A stretch of DNA of 39,875 nt from Branchiostoma floridae (lineage: Eukaryota > Chordata > Leptocardii > Amphioxiformes > Branchiostomatidae): assembly GCF_000003815.2 (NCBI RefSeq), contig NC_049995.1, forward strand, positions 16,728,525 through 16,768,399, given 5' to 3'. This document shows, piece after piece, positions 10,591 through 21,839 of this stretch (the first letter of the stretch is position 1; every line of letters begins with the position of its first letter). Below the pieces are notes generated by a model. It saw only the letters and a list, made by a program, of their open reading frames with translations. It did not search any database and was not told the origin of the DNA. A program made the translations under genes and the position numbers.

Positions 10591-11064
10591 CATTACGATA
10601 CAGCGGAGGGAACTACATATTACTCCTCTTAGTCAGCAGACGGTATCTCGGCACCCCAGGCATCTGACATACACTTGGGGAAAATCTCTGAAAACCCCAC
10701 GTAACGACGTAATACACCGTCAAAAAGCAATTACTCAAGAAAGTCAATATGATTTTGGAAACGGTCAGACGTTTTCAGGCAACCATCCGGTGTCTTTCGT
10801 CAGTGACACTGGAGAGTTCTTGTTGGAGAGAGTTTTTTATCCTAGCTGTGAATAGAGTAACTGCTTTTTGGCGTATCTTATTACCTGGACGTCTAACTTT
10901 CATCGCAGTAATGTATTACGCCGCAGAAACATTTTCGATACAGCAGAAAGAACCGCATATTGCTTCTGTTAGTCAGCAGACAATATCTCAGTACCCCAGG
11001 CATCTGACATGCGCTCGGGGAGAATCCTTGAAAACCCCACGAAACGATGTAATGCGCCGTATCC
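10579..11064. repeat. 341-bp direct duplication flanking a dispersed foldback repeat
   Basis: The segment at about 10579-10721 (GTCAGCAGACGGTATCTC, CCCCAGGCATCTGACAT) recurs at 10919-11064 with about 80 percent similarity by eye. Between the copies, 10722-10918 starts CAAAAAGCAATTACTCAAG and ends with an inverted match GAGTAACTGCTTTTTGG. Pieces of this central unit also occur at 10380-10440 (inverted), 35496-35517 and 36104-36212. Confidence 0.6.
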
Positions 11065-11439
11065 TCCCAGGAAGACGCCAATAGCGCTTCAAATGAGAAA
11101 GGGCAAAATTGCTTGTTAAAACTTCCCCGGAAGGTACTTTTAGACTCGAAATACCTTTCAGGTAACTTTTGAAATTACCTACACCAGAGAAATGTTACCT
11201 TTACCATTTGAATATACCCCATAAGTGGATAAAACAACCTTTTGAACATACTTTGTACACCTTTTTACTAACAAAGTAGGTAAAGTAGGAACAATTTTAT
11301 TGCGTAGAAAGGTAGAAACTAAATGAAAAGTTACATGTTGATGTACTCACAATAACCACAAACTATTAGTGATCATCATACCTGTTCTCATCGTGATCTG
11401 GGTCATTTCTAAAGTATACGAATTACAAGGACAAGTCTC

Positions 11440-11542
11440 AAAAGTCTGGTGCAGCTTAGGTGCAGGTAGAAATCAGAAATACCTGCACAGCCTGACTTTA
11501 CGCTACACTAACCTGCACATGCAGGTGGTATTTCGAGCCCTG
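11440..11542 (-). mobile_element. Fragment of the CAGGGCTCGAA element
   Basis: On the minus strand this begins CAGGGCTCGAAATACCACC and continues through TGCAGGTATTTCTGATTTCT and ACCTGCACCTAAGCTGCACC, matching the end and one internal unit of the element at 7713-8362. No opposite end is visible. Confidence 0.6.
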
Positions 11543-11544
11543 GG

Positions 11545-11880
11545 CTTGGAAACTTGCTGACCGCTCCGTGACTTCAGACTACACCATGCAATACGAGAAG
11601 TCCGAGTTTGGCCTTATGTAAGTTTTCGTCTCTGGAAATTGCTACTGACTTTCGAGTAAAATGACCACAATTACCGGAGAACAAGCCGCTCAGACGTCTG
11701 AGTCCAGATTGCCATGCATGGTCTGATCTCCAATTACCGGGTACAGCAGCCAAATGGCTGAAACAATATGCAGGTAAAATGGTAAAGTGACGAGAAGTAC
11801 TTTGAAGTCTGCTTTGGTTATTGTGTAATTGGGGTGGGCCGACTACTCTCGCATCGCAGCCAGGGGTGGAAGTTCGTGAA
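11545..11880. other. Intergenic, nothing supported
   Basis: I see no gene, RNA or clear repeat in this stretch. Confidence 0.3.
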
Positions 11881-11984
11881 GCTTATTTATGCCAACAGGC
11901 AGGGCTAAATCGAGCGAGCTGCCATTCAGCGCCACTTAGGTGACCTCAGTGCGACAGTAATTGCCCCAGGTGCGGCCATAAGAC

Positions 11985-12275
11985 TGTAGGGTTGAACCAC
12001 TCACACCGGGAAGGACCCCTTCTCTTGTCGATAAGTCTGTGGGATCTTTAACGTGTACGAGACGAGGCTCTCCTAAAACACGGGACCCTCCGTTAAACGT
12101 CCTATCCGAGGGACGGTTCTAACCGAAGCTAGGTACTCAATTCCACAAGTTAGGAAAGTCGTGTTTTAAAAGTGACTTTCCTAAAGGCACGAGATCGGTG
12201 ACAGGTCAGAGGATTTGATCCCAGGGCTTTTGTAGAATGGTACAAACACTCTGCCCCTGTGCCACACGATCGCAC
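11985..12275 (-). mobile_element. tRNA-derived SINE, conserved-domain type
   Basis: On the minus strand the head GCGATCGTGTGGCACAGGGG leads to a B-box-like GGGATCAAATCCT, then GTCACCGATCTCGTGCCTTT, and later GGATAGGACGTTTAACGGAG, GTCCCGTGTT and GTTAAAGATCCCACAG. The same later blocks occur in the plus-strand SINE at 30064-30435, so the two share a body domain. Similar blocks are common in marine invertebrate genomes (recall, not searched). Confidence 0.7.
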
Positions 12276-12599
12276 TCTTCACCTGTACCTGAAGCTGTAT
12301 GACTCCAGTTTTTATCTTATCTTCCGAAACATATCAACGTCTGCAACTCCCATTGTGCATGACTCCTGTAATATATCGCTGGAAAAGTTCCTGTTAACAA
12401 ATGGTTGCCTTCACGGCACGAAAAAAGGAAAACTTTCCAAACTTTGTAGATTTGTTGCCAAAACTTGATTTTAGAAACAGTCAGCGGGTTTGGTGGCTCT
12501 AGCGTAGCAGTTCTGGCGTTATACGACATGTTAGTTGGCGCAGGCCTAAACAGCGCCCCCCCTCCCTCAAACAAATTGTGTCCTTACCTCCCCTTCTAC

Positions 12600-12720
12600 A
12601 CTAGGATGAAATGAGAAAAGTTTGAAAAGCCTTTCCTAAGGACATGACGCCCAGCCAGGAACGAATGGGCGGACTCGTTGATAGCTTCTCGCGATCGATT
12701 CGAGCCTGTTCGTACTCGAT
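12600..12720 (-). mobile_element. SINE fragment (body motif)
   Basis: The minus strand reads GTTCCTGGCTGGGCGTCATG then TCCTTAGGAAAGGCTTTTC, the body motif shared with the other SINEs here. The head is degraded and the boundaries are uncertain. Confidence 0.4.
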
Positions 12721-13181
12721 AGAATTCTTCCGTCCAAACCGAATCCCTTCTCCTGACAGAGTCTGCCGAATACTGTACTCAGTATTAAATTCTCGCAAAT
12801 TCGTTTTGACAAAGAGGGTATTCCAAACTGGAACATTTGAGAGAGAAAAAAAGAGTGACCTACGTTCACGACGTCTTTCATTGCACCTCCTACGCTTTTC
12901 ATGATTCTTTCATCTAATCCCGGCTCCCACACAAAGATCCCACCCCCAGGGAGGCACATTGTACATACAATAAAACGAACTTGATCTCCGTTGCGCAAGA
13001 GGGTAAAGTCTTACTGACAGTCAAATGGACGGTGGAGGATTTTCGTATTTTCTTAAAGCCTCCTACGTCAAGACTGAATGATAGCTAAAGCAGAAGACGC
13101 GACACCGGATCTGGGAAGTTAATGCGCATCAAGTTTCGACTCAAAGCGATGGGATTTTCCATTGTCCGGGAGGACAACAAA

Positions 13182-13380
13182 TTGCTTCGCCACGATGTTA
13201 GTTCGACACAGTATAGTGGGAATATTCTAAATATTCTCATGCTTTTAGGCTATCTTAAGAAACAACATTCAAATGTGGCGAAGTGACCAGTGCTCTGCGG
13301 TGAAATGCCGTGTAAATTGTTGCGAAACGACTTGCCTTGTGGCAAAATAACTGTGTCGAACTAACATCGTGGCGAAACAA
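13182..13380. mobile_element. Foldback MITE with 31-bp arms
   Basis: The left arm TTGCTTCGCCACGATGTTAG...CACAGTA (13182-13213) is nearly the exact reverse complement of 13350-13380 (ACTGTGTCGAACTAACATCG...AACAA). The core also carries GTTGCGAAACGACTTGCC and GTGGCGAAGTG, so the arm motif is repeated inside. There is no coding capacity. Confidence 0.65.
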
Positions 13381-13739
13381 CTTCATCGTCCGGAATTACT
13401 TACAAAAATACATTTGGGGATTGACCTATCGTTTCAGGTGTCAGACGTCGCTTAATAGATCTACTGACCTTATGATTTGTGATCGTTGGTTGTATGAGAA
13501 TCAGTACGGGATGATGGGAGTCTATTTTTCACTTAGCTGCTCGTTTTGACATAATAGTTGCATTTGAACTTTGCTAAGCCTGACCTTTTAGTGCCTTTGG
13601 TATGTGGGTGGATTTATGCACTCCACGTAAGACTTTATGTAAGATATGCACGAATCAATAAAGAACTGAAAGATATTTATGTATTCATATTGCAGACAGC
13701 AAAAAAGAATTGATTCACATCATAAAGGGGTTTCTTTTC

Positions 13740-14068
13740 TTAATGAATAATGGGTTGTATGCTCTAGATAGCCTTGGTTAAGGCAGCATGTTGTATGTGA
13801 TGAAACTATGCCTCACGAAGTTATAGGGAACTTGATAATGAAAAGTTTGTCATGGTTACACGTTTCTGTGGCTTTAGAATTCACACAGGATACAGATTTC
13901 TTTAAATTGTGTTAATGAATAATGTGTTATGTACTCCATATAGCCAAAAGGCAGCATTCTGGATGTAATGAAACTATATACTTCAGGAGTTTGGTGGATC
14001 TTTCCGATGAAAGGTTGAGCTGGGTACACGTTTCCCTATGGCTTTAGAATTCACACTAGGTACATGAG
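13740..14068. repeat. Tandem duplication, about 175-bp unit
   Basis: AATGAATAATG...TGTATG, GGCAGCAT, GATGAAACTATG and GGCTTTAGAATTCACAC occur in the same order in 13740-13905 and 13914-14068. Two diverged direct copies; no gene. Confidence 0.6.
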
Positions 14069-14069
14069 A

Positions 14070-16240
14070 AAATCTCTGTGGGTTTTATCGTTACGCAGTC
14101 TCATTTACAAACCTATTATCAAGGGACACCAGAAGGAGAACATTCTAATCACGTTAGAACACTGGGAAGATTCCGTGTTCTGGCTTCGTGGGTGTATTTA
14201 TTGAGCACTTATTCGTAGATGCAGTCTTATATTGCTTGTAGTATGCTTTACGGCTAGCCAAAGGGCAGTATTTGTCAAGTGACGGTGGGGATTTTCTTGC
14301 CATATGCACTCAAGAGTTGGTTGCCAAGTCGTAAACGTTAGGAACTACAACTACAAGTACAAGTTCTGTACACGAAAGGTTGGTCAGAACTTTTGACCAA
14401 TCTTCTTTCCAGTCCTAGGATTAATATTTCTGTGTTGTCAAACTGACTTAATCTTACCTAGGGGCTCTGCTATAACCGACATGCCGGTAATCGCTTTGTG
14501 TGTGAGCGAATGATTTCTAAAGCTTTATACTTTAATGGGGCATTAAGCGCAAGTCTACCAATTTGGCAGCTGTATTCATGTGATGTTATCTAAGCATTAC
14601 GGTTATATTAGGATCAAAGTTACTCTTTCTTGCCAAAAGGTCTAAACTTTTAAGGCTTTTCGTCAGTCTAAGGATTTAAGTTTAATACCGCGGTAAGTTT
14701 GCGAAGAACTTAAGAGCCACTTTGCAAAATCGCTGCAATATTCCACGGTTATTTAACTTTTCGTGAGGAGGGAATCCTAGAAGTCTGAAATAATGAACTT
14801 TATTTTATCTGATATGCTACCATGCCTGTCATTTGTAGTGCAGAATGTCTTGGCACGAAAGTTAGGTCATATGATGCACGGTACAGGAGACTCTTATTCA
14901 ATACTTGTAAATCCTGTTCCAAGGACGTTCTGAAGCCTTTGGCATCTTTTACCAGAGCGAACATCTTCCTAGAACATCTCAACACCTCAACGGCCATCAC
15001 GTATGCAACTTATAGTCTCCTTGCCACTGAAAGAATTGGATGATTTTGTGAAACGACCGATAAATCTACCGCAGAAATGTTGGGTCCAGGGTTGGAATTA
15101 TGTACGTAATGGCAGCAATGCCTTTTAATGATATATGGAGAGTCTGACGAAATTTCATTCCACATAACGGATATTCACAATGGCTGCCTGCTAACATTTA
15201 TACTACTTTACTTCGGCCTTGTAATTCTACTATATGGATTTTGACGATGCTGTACATCGTATAAAGCAGCTACAAAATGAGCAAATCTAAGCCGTAAGTT
15301 AAAAAAAGATATCGGAAAATGGATACTAATAGCATAGAACGCCAAAGTCATATCAAAGGTCAAAGAAGATTATGTGAAAGTACAAAGTGTTCAGTAATTT
15401 TTTTCCACCCTCTGACTACTTAGATTTTATAATGAAAACAAATTGTTGGCCTCGCTTTTTATTCGAACGCTCGCCATCCATATATATAACCGAATCAACA
15501 TCAACGTTTGTGATGTCTTTTTTTTAGGTCAGGGGGACAGTGAGGTGGTAATTCACTTATTCTTGAAACACTTCAATTCTCTTTCAACCACATAGAATGA
15601 ATGTCAGGAATAAAACCCGTGAATTCCCGATTCCATGTGTGTTAGCCAAACCGCTCGGCAATTGCCACCTTTATTTCTTTATAAATGATTCCTACACAAA
15701 TCTTTATAGGCTTTATACCGTTCGCGTCTTGAATGCAAAGTCTGTAACAGCCAATAAGTACCGAGATATAAGCTTTAATTAGACTGAGGAAGAAAGACAA
15801 ATCATATCTTATGTTAGATAGGCTTGGAGGATGTCGAATACAGATTGCCTGACGTCCCTTCATAGCTACAAGGTCCATATGGCGTGTTGTAGCCTGATAA
15901 TTGTTCCCGTAGAAGTGTCACCTGCGAGGTACCCAGGCCTGCTGTTGTAGTAATGAATTGAAACTTATTGGATAGTTGTAAAAGTGACACCAATATGAAA
16001 GCCATGAGTGTGGTTACTAACTTTGTTGGTGATGCCAGTCTACTAGACTAGCGTCACTTTTACCACACTAGTACATGTCTTGAATACAGGTATGAATGTC
16101 TTGTTGGCTTTGATACCATGTTTTGTCCCTTAAATTATTGTTACAACATTCATCACAACTTTATGGTGCTTATTTTTGAAAATGGAGTCATCCTGTATTT
16201 TTTTACCCATCTTGTTTTTTTTCGCCCTATCGCACTATTT
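14070..16240. other. Intergenic, no supported gene
   Basis: About 2.2 kb without a convincing coding frame. ORFs here are 61-78 codons and overlap on opposite strands. No SINE head, satellite or microsatellite stands out. Confidence 0.4.
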
Positions 16241-16298
16241 TTGCAGTCTGCAGAGGATGTCATCCAAAAAATTTACTTGCTGTGGTCTAAGCTATCTC

Positions 16299-17154
16299 TT
16301 AGATCCCACCCGGCTGTAATTAAGGATTTGCTGCGAGACGGCCCACCGTCTTGATGGACACCTTTGGCCTTTAACATTGTCAGCAAAGTATACCCTCAAG
16401 TCAACCATTCCTTATATGGGTCATGTAAAGATCATCACATGTTCAAAAGATACAGTATAGAAGTATTTAGTCATGTTTCGTATTACTAACCTGGGCGCGA
16501 CGTAGATCGTTGCGTAAACGAAAAATAAAAGTGTCTATCAAGGAGTGGAACGCCAGTTCTCCTTTATTCGAGGGGTAACCTTTATCCGTTGTACCTAAAG
16601 CAGGATATTTAAGGATATCACGTTGATGGACGGTACTTTCAAATTGCATTTTCAATATAATACAGTTTGAGACAACCGTCCGTCGACTTGATATCCCAAA
16701 ATACCCTAGTGTAAGCTACGATGGATAAAGGTTACCCCGCGAATAAAGGTGCACTACAAAATTAATGCTCATGTCTAATTTTTGTCACGTTTTGTGTGTT
16801 TTGTGGCCCTTTATCTCAAACTTTCGTTACCGAAAGCTACCCGGCCTGACCCCTGTTGGGAAAGATGACCCTAGCATTATCCAAACTTGACGAGTGGCGC
16901 CCTTCCACAGAAAAGTTCATCTACATGACTCAAGTCAGACCTAATAGTTTTTAGATCCCACCTGCCTGTAAGTAATAATTTGCTTCAGGACAGACCGCCA
17001 TCTTGATGGTCACCTTTGACCTTTATCGTTGCCAGCCATATGAAATTTTTGTAAAGTGATGTTCGGTTCCATTTAAAAGTGACCCTAGCATTATCCAGGC
17101 TTGGTGAGTGACGTCTTTCCACAGAGAAGTTCACCTGCAGGTCAAGTCAGACTA
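16299..17154. repeat. Diverged direct repeats around a foldback element
   Basis: AGATCCCACCCGGCTGTAA with CTTGATGGACACCTTTGGCC (16299-16372) recurs as AGATCCCACCTGCCTGTAAG with CTTGATGGTCACCTTTGACC (16952-17022). The block GACCCTAGCATTATCCA...TTCCACAGA recurs at about 16867 and 17081. The second set runs into the gap at 17155. No coding potential. Confidence 0.55.
16561..16749. mobile_element. 189-bp foldback MITE
   Basis: The left end CCTTTATTCGAGGGGTAACC is the near-perfect inverse of the right end GGTTACCCCGCGAATAAAGG. The arms stay related inward (GGATATCACGTTGATGGACG against CGTCCGTCGACTTGATATCC), so most of the element can fold into one long hairpin. No transposase; no certain target duplication. 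Confidence 0.7.
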
Positions 17155-17254
17155 NNNNNNNNNNNNNNNNNNNNNNNNNNNNNNNNNNNNNNNNNNNNNN
17201 NNNNNNNNNNNNNNNNNNNNNNNNNNNNNNNNNNNNNNNNNNNNNNNNNNNNNN
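17155..17254. other. Assembly gap, 100 N
   Basis: Exactly 100 N, a typical fixed-size placeholder, so the true distance is unknown. Confidence 0.99.
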
Positions 17255-18000
17255 GGGTGAATGGCCCTGTGTGATGCAGGTCGCTATTATATTACTAGTC
17301 TCTACCAGACCGACTACGCTAGCCATTATAAGGGAGAATAATCCACCAGTAGAGTTTTTCTATCAGGAGATTTGGCAGGCCACTCCGGATGGGAAACATG
17401 AACCTTAGCGTGGACTGACTCCTCCGGCCAATTTCCCGATTTTTTTGGCCGGTATCCACAATTTTCATACCCCCGTTGGATTGAAGGCCTGGTGGAGGCC
17501 ATTCTATTCCTGACAAGAAAATTTGAGGAAACGACTTAATTATTTACGTGTTTTTAACAGTCAGTCATGCGTAATTATACATGTAGTAGTAAGCCATTTT
17601 ATTCTTGCTTTTTACTCCTGCTGGAAAGTACTAGTACTACCCGTAAATACCACCATAAGAAACACCGACACCGAGCTAGAAACAGTGTTTCGTTCTATAT
17701 TGGAACTTCACCGATAACGACTCTTCTGGCTACCATTCTGACATGATCATATTGTACTTGATCTTAAGCTATTTTTTTCAAACAAATATGTCTAGGAACA
17801 CTTACACTGATAAGCACTACACTGCAACTGAGGACCATGACTAAAAAGTGGATGTCTTTGACCAAAAAGAAAGTTTCTTTCGCGTTCTTTACATCTCGTT
17901 TGTGGATGCGTGTGTGTGCCTATCGGTAGCTTTAAGAATGCCCCTGGGTCTAGTTTAAATCTTCTCTCTGAAGTTGACGGTCCAACACTGATTTCTCTGA
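17255..18000. other. Intergenic, no supported gene
   Basis: I see no gene. GGCCTGGTGGAGGCC near 17486 is a short palindrome. Otherwise nothing is recognised. Confidence 0.35.
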
Positions 18001-18004
18001 GGGT

Positions 18005-18205
18005 TTTGAACATCAGCCTTCCAATGATGATGGCCTCTGTACGTTTTGTGTTTGCTTCAGATCGATAGCATAGTGCTGATGACGTTTTGTGTTTGCCTTA
18101 TCACCCTATCCCTGTCTCTCCGTGTCTCTGTCTGTCTTTCTCTGCATCTCTCCCTGTCTCTCTCTCTGTCTCTCTCTGTATCCCCTGTCTCTCTCTCTCT
18201 CTCTG

Positions 18206-18253
<48 letters not shown>

Positions 18254-19340
18254 TAGTGCTGCAGAACCCGTTTATGTATCTTCTGTCTTGGACAAGCGGA
18301 AACTAATTTCTATGAGGGGATAAACAGCAAGGTTGTTTGATGATGGTCTCTGTACGGTTTCTTTGTCCGTCTGTTTCTTTGTCTGTCTGTTTTTCCGTCT
18401 GTCTGTCTGCCTGATTCTCTGTTTGTCTGTTTCTCCGTCGGTCTCTCTGTTTTCTCTCTGTTTTTCTCTCTGTGTCTGTTTGTCTGTCTGTTTGTCTGCA
18501 TGTCTGCCTGATTCTCTGTTTGTCTGTTTCTTTCTCTGTCTGTCAGTTTGCTTATCTGTCTGTCTGTCTGTCTGCCTGCTTGTCTGTCAGTCCTTTTCCC
18601 CCTTCCTTTCTCTCTCTCTCTCTCTCTCTCTGGGTACTGCAGTAGAACTTCCCGTTTCTGTATCTTTTCTCCCGAACACGCGAGAACTGATTTCTCAGCG
18701 GGGTTTAAATTGAACATCAGCCGTGCAATCATGACGGCCTCTGTACGGCCTGTGTTTGCTTCTGATCATCCCGGACCGATTCCCAGCAATCATGGCGGCC
18801 TTCTGATCATACCGCAGAGTTGAATCAATACCCTTCTGATGAGACCACCAGCAACATGTTTGCCTGTATGGTTTCTCTGTCTGTCTGTCTGTCTGTCTGC
18901 CTACCTGTCTGTCTGTTTTTCTAACTGTCTGTCTGTCTGATTCTCTCTCTGTTTCTCTCTCTGTTTCATGGTTCTCTCTCTCTCTCTGTCAGTTTGTTTA
19001 TTTGTTTGTTTGTTTGCTTGCCTGTCTGTTAGACTGTCTCCAAGTCTTTCCTCCCTCCCTTTCTTTCTCTCTCGTTTCTGTATCTCCTGTCCCGAACACG
19101 CGGGCACTGATTTCTCAACGGGTTTTGAACATCACCCGTGCAATCATGACGGCCGCTGTATGTCCTGTGTTCGCTTCTGATCATCCCAGACCGATTCCCA
19201 TCTGAGACTGCCAGGAACATGTCTGCCTTATTACCCGGTTGCTAAGGTTGTTGCCTCCATGAAAAATGGAGGTACAGTTTTTTAATTTTTTCTCTCTCTG
19301 TATTTTCCCCCCTCTCTCTCTTTGTCTCTCTCTGTGTATG
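18005..19340. repeat. Compound TCTC/CTGT microsatellite inside a larger tandem repeat
   Basis: Long CT, TCTC and CTGT runs (for example 18190-18250, 18355-18630, 18880-19030) separate copies of a non-simple segment: GAACATCAGCC...ATGATGGCCTCTGTACG at 18008, a weaker copy near 18330, and good copies at 18712 and 19126 (CGTGCAATCATGACGGCC, GCTTCTGATCATCCC). Units are about 310-410 bp, with length set by the microsatellite part. All ORFs of Leu/Ser/Val/Cys repeats here are artefacts of the simple sequence. Confidence 0.8.
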
Positions 19341-19989
19341 TGAGTTTCTCAAAGATGAGGGTCAAGTTTGGGCCTCCTGGTGGCTAGCCTGAGAACTACA
19401 GCAGTACTTTCCGTTTTCTTTGCTGGACACGCTAAGGTCTTGTATTTTATTTTCTCTTAAATAACAGAATCAAAAGCCAATGACATTTTCCATTCAGCAA
19501 AGTCTGCTTAAGAACTTGCAGAAATTTCATCTTTAAAGGCTTCTATCTATGATTTCGTTGAAGACTATATTCACATGGGGATGGTAATTTGAAACTTCCG
19601 TTGATCAAAAGCATCTCTGTAAGGTAAGAATTTAATCCGTAATCTTTCTCCAACTGTCTAGACAACAAGGGTCGTTTTACCAGTTGTTAAGATTGTTTTT
19701 GTAGCCTCAAGGACCACTAGAGCACTAGGCCCAGAAGAGATTTAAGTGAGACGAAGATTTTTTCATGTTTTCACAGAAATTGAATCCAAGCGTCTTTTGT
19801 TACAAATTCAATAAAAGAAAGTGGTGTTAAAAGGTTTAATCCTCTTGAGATTCAATTCGTATTTGAAAGGACGTTTGAAGCTTCTGTTGATCTAAGGCGT
19901 CTTTGTTTACATGGTGGTATTTAAAAATGCAGTCCTCAACCTTTCGTCTATAGTCTGGGGAGTCGGATAGTTTCTCCAATGTATCTTGG

Positions 19990-20160
19990 AAACTTATAGT
20001 CTGGGTACCATCCGGGTAGTAGTTCACTCCTATGTTCGCGTCTGCTATCCAGGAACAGCAGAGAAGTGATATATATAGTGTATGATAAATGTTCGAGCGA
20101 GAATAGACTGTATATAGTATATAATTAACGCCAGAGCGGATGGTACCTAGGCTAGGAAAC
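19990..20160. mobile_element. Foldback MITE, GGTACCATCCG ends
   Basis: AGTCTGGGTACCATCCGGGT near 19998 is mirrored by the inverse of CGGATGGTACCTAGGCTAGG near 20139-20158. The core is AT-rich (ATAGTATATAATTA). A minus-strand frame of 131 codons (19836-20231) crosses it and is probably not a gene. Confidence 0.5.
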
Positions 20161-20174
20161 TCATCTGTGTTGGT

Positions 20175-20292
20175 AGCAATCACTCCAATGCTAAATGTTT
20201 GGTCATCAGTGTTGGTCCTAAAGAAGGCCACTGCGGTCGTTGAAAATTTGAGCCGAGTATGCCTTTGTATTGTAAGTTTAGCACTGCACTAA
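20175..20292 (-). mobile_element. Single arm of the AGTRCA-type foldback family
   Basis: On the minus strand this reads AGTGCAGTGCTAAACTT, then TTTTCAACGACCGCAGTGGC, then ACCAACACTGATGACCA. It matches the arm of the complete foldback element at 31545-31926. Only one arm is visible. Confidence 0.55.
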
Positions 20293-21835
20293 TCGAGAAT
20301 CTCTGGGGTGTTCTTATGGTAAGATCACAGAGCGAGACTGTAACTTATGTATCCTTCCTGTAATGTGTTTCAAAACCTACAGCCCTTTGGCCGCAAATTT
20401 CTGTCGTATTGAGGCTGCAATTTAGCCCCTGGCTGTGATCGCGGAGATAGAGAAGTTGGTCCACGCACGTACGTAATGAATGTACGTGGGACAAGCCGCA
20501 CAACATCCCCCCACTCTATCAAACACCGCTAATAACTACATGGTATGTATAAGGACACTGATGAATAGGGCATTTCCCCTTTATATAGGTCAGGCAACCG
20601 GACCAGACTAGCCACCAAATAAGTTCACAGACGAATCGATAGTTTTTACGTAGTGTTGAAGTGAACCAAGGCCTAGGGGGATTAACCAATTGATAAATAA
20701 GCTTATACCCGATAGGAGACAATCATTGGATTTGGAGTAGTCATCAGAGAAACCCAACAGTGCATGTCAAAGATAGGAGCTGAGGTTACAGCAGGTTAGG
20801 TGGGGTAAATGGTTTATTGTCTAGCTCTATTGAATGGCGCCGTTGGAAGTTTTGATCCGTCTGGTAAGAGGTCGTTGCCATTTGTAATTGTCGATGCCAT
20901 ATCACTGATCGGCCGTTGCCGTATACGAGCGTACCGTAACTTGGAGATTGCTGGCATGAAGCGAACAACGTTTAAAAAGTAACAATTCGTCTGAAAATGG
21001 GCACAAAATTATTGGAAAATAAAGGGAATACCAAGGTTGAGTCAAGATAAAAAAAATAAGATGTAAAAGATCAAAAATGAAGAATGTATTGTTCGATATA
21101 CTATATACTTTGTTCAGTTATTTGTTTGATCTTCCTGGCCACTTAGATTTCATACTGATGGCAACGTATTCTTTCTGTTGCCAATATTTCTTTATTCGCA
21201 CGTTCGCATGAGTTACGGGGTTCCAACAGGATTCCACATCCATTCAATCATATCAACACGTCTGTACTTCATATGGCATTGACCGTTAACGGAAAATGAT
21301 GGTGTATAAAAAGGTTTTGAATAGGCAGTCTATCATCGCTAGGAGTCGCTTCTACATAGTCGAGACACGGCTGGGTTTAGTTAGAAATTACGTCACCCCA
21401 ACGCTAGTCTCCAAGCAGACGTGTCAGCTGTATGAAAAAAAAAGATAAGAATTTGGCCATATAGGGACAAAAAAGTTACCGTGCGATTTCAGTCTTTTGC
21501 AGTCTATCTGCAGGCCGGTCAGTTCACTCCTGGGCCAATACTAGGCTTTTATTCCCAACTTGGCCATAGTCTGCTATTCGGAGTCTGGAAGAGACGCCAA
21601 CACAGCCATTGCATTGTTCACAAAAACAATACTCTCTAAAAAAAAAGAACAGTCTGAGCACAAACTACGTTTCTATCCAGTCACTAAAAATGACAGTGGG
21701 AACAAGAGACTATGATACAGTGTATGTAAATATATCTCTGTTATATACTTTATCTCTGATCGTTGCCTCTTCCATCATGACCTCAATAAAAAGCGGCCTG
21801 CAGGCCGATTTGAGCTTTCATGAGTAAATAACGGT
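20293..21835. other. Intergenic, no supported gene
   Basis: About 1.5 kb with no gene-like frame; the longest ORF (72 codons, 21609-21827) has no motif. CGGCCTGCAGGCCG near 21794 is a perfect palindrome related to CTGCAGGCCGG at 21508. Confidence 0.4.
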
Positions 21836-21839
21836 TCAA

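Noticed and set aside
18046-19220. Several overlapping ORFs of 63-140 codons on both strands
   Set aside because: They are translations of CT and CTGT simple repeats (Ser/Leu/Cys/Val, or Arg/Gln/Thr/Asp on the other strand), with no real protein pattern.
19836-20231. 131-codon minus-strand ORF with fairly protein-like C-terminal part
   Set aside because: It runs through a foldback element and one arm of another repeat family; the open frame is more likely chance within repeats, though the last 50 codons could be an old coding fragment.
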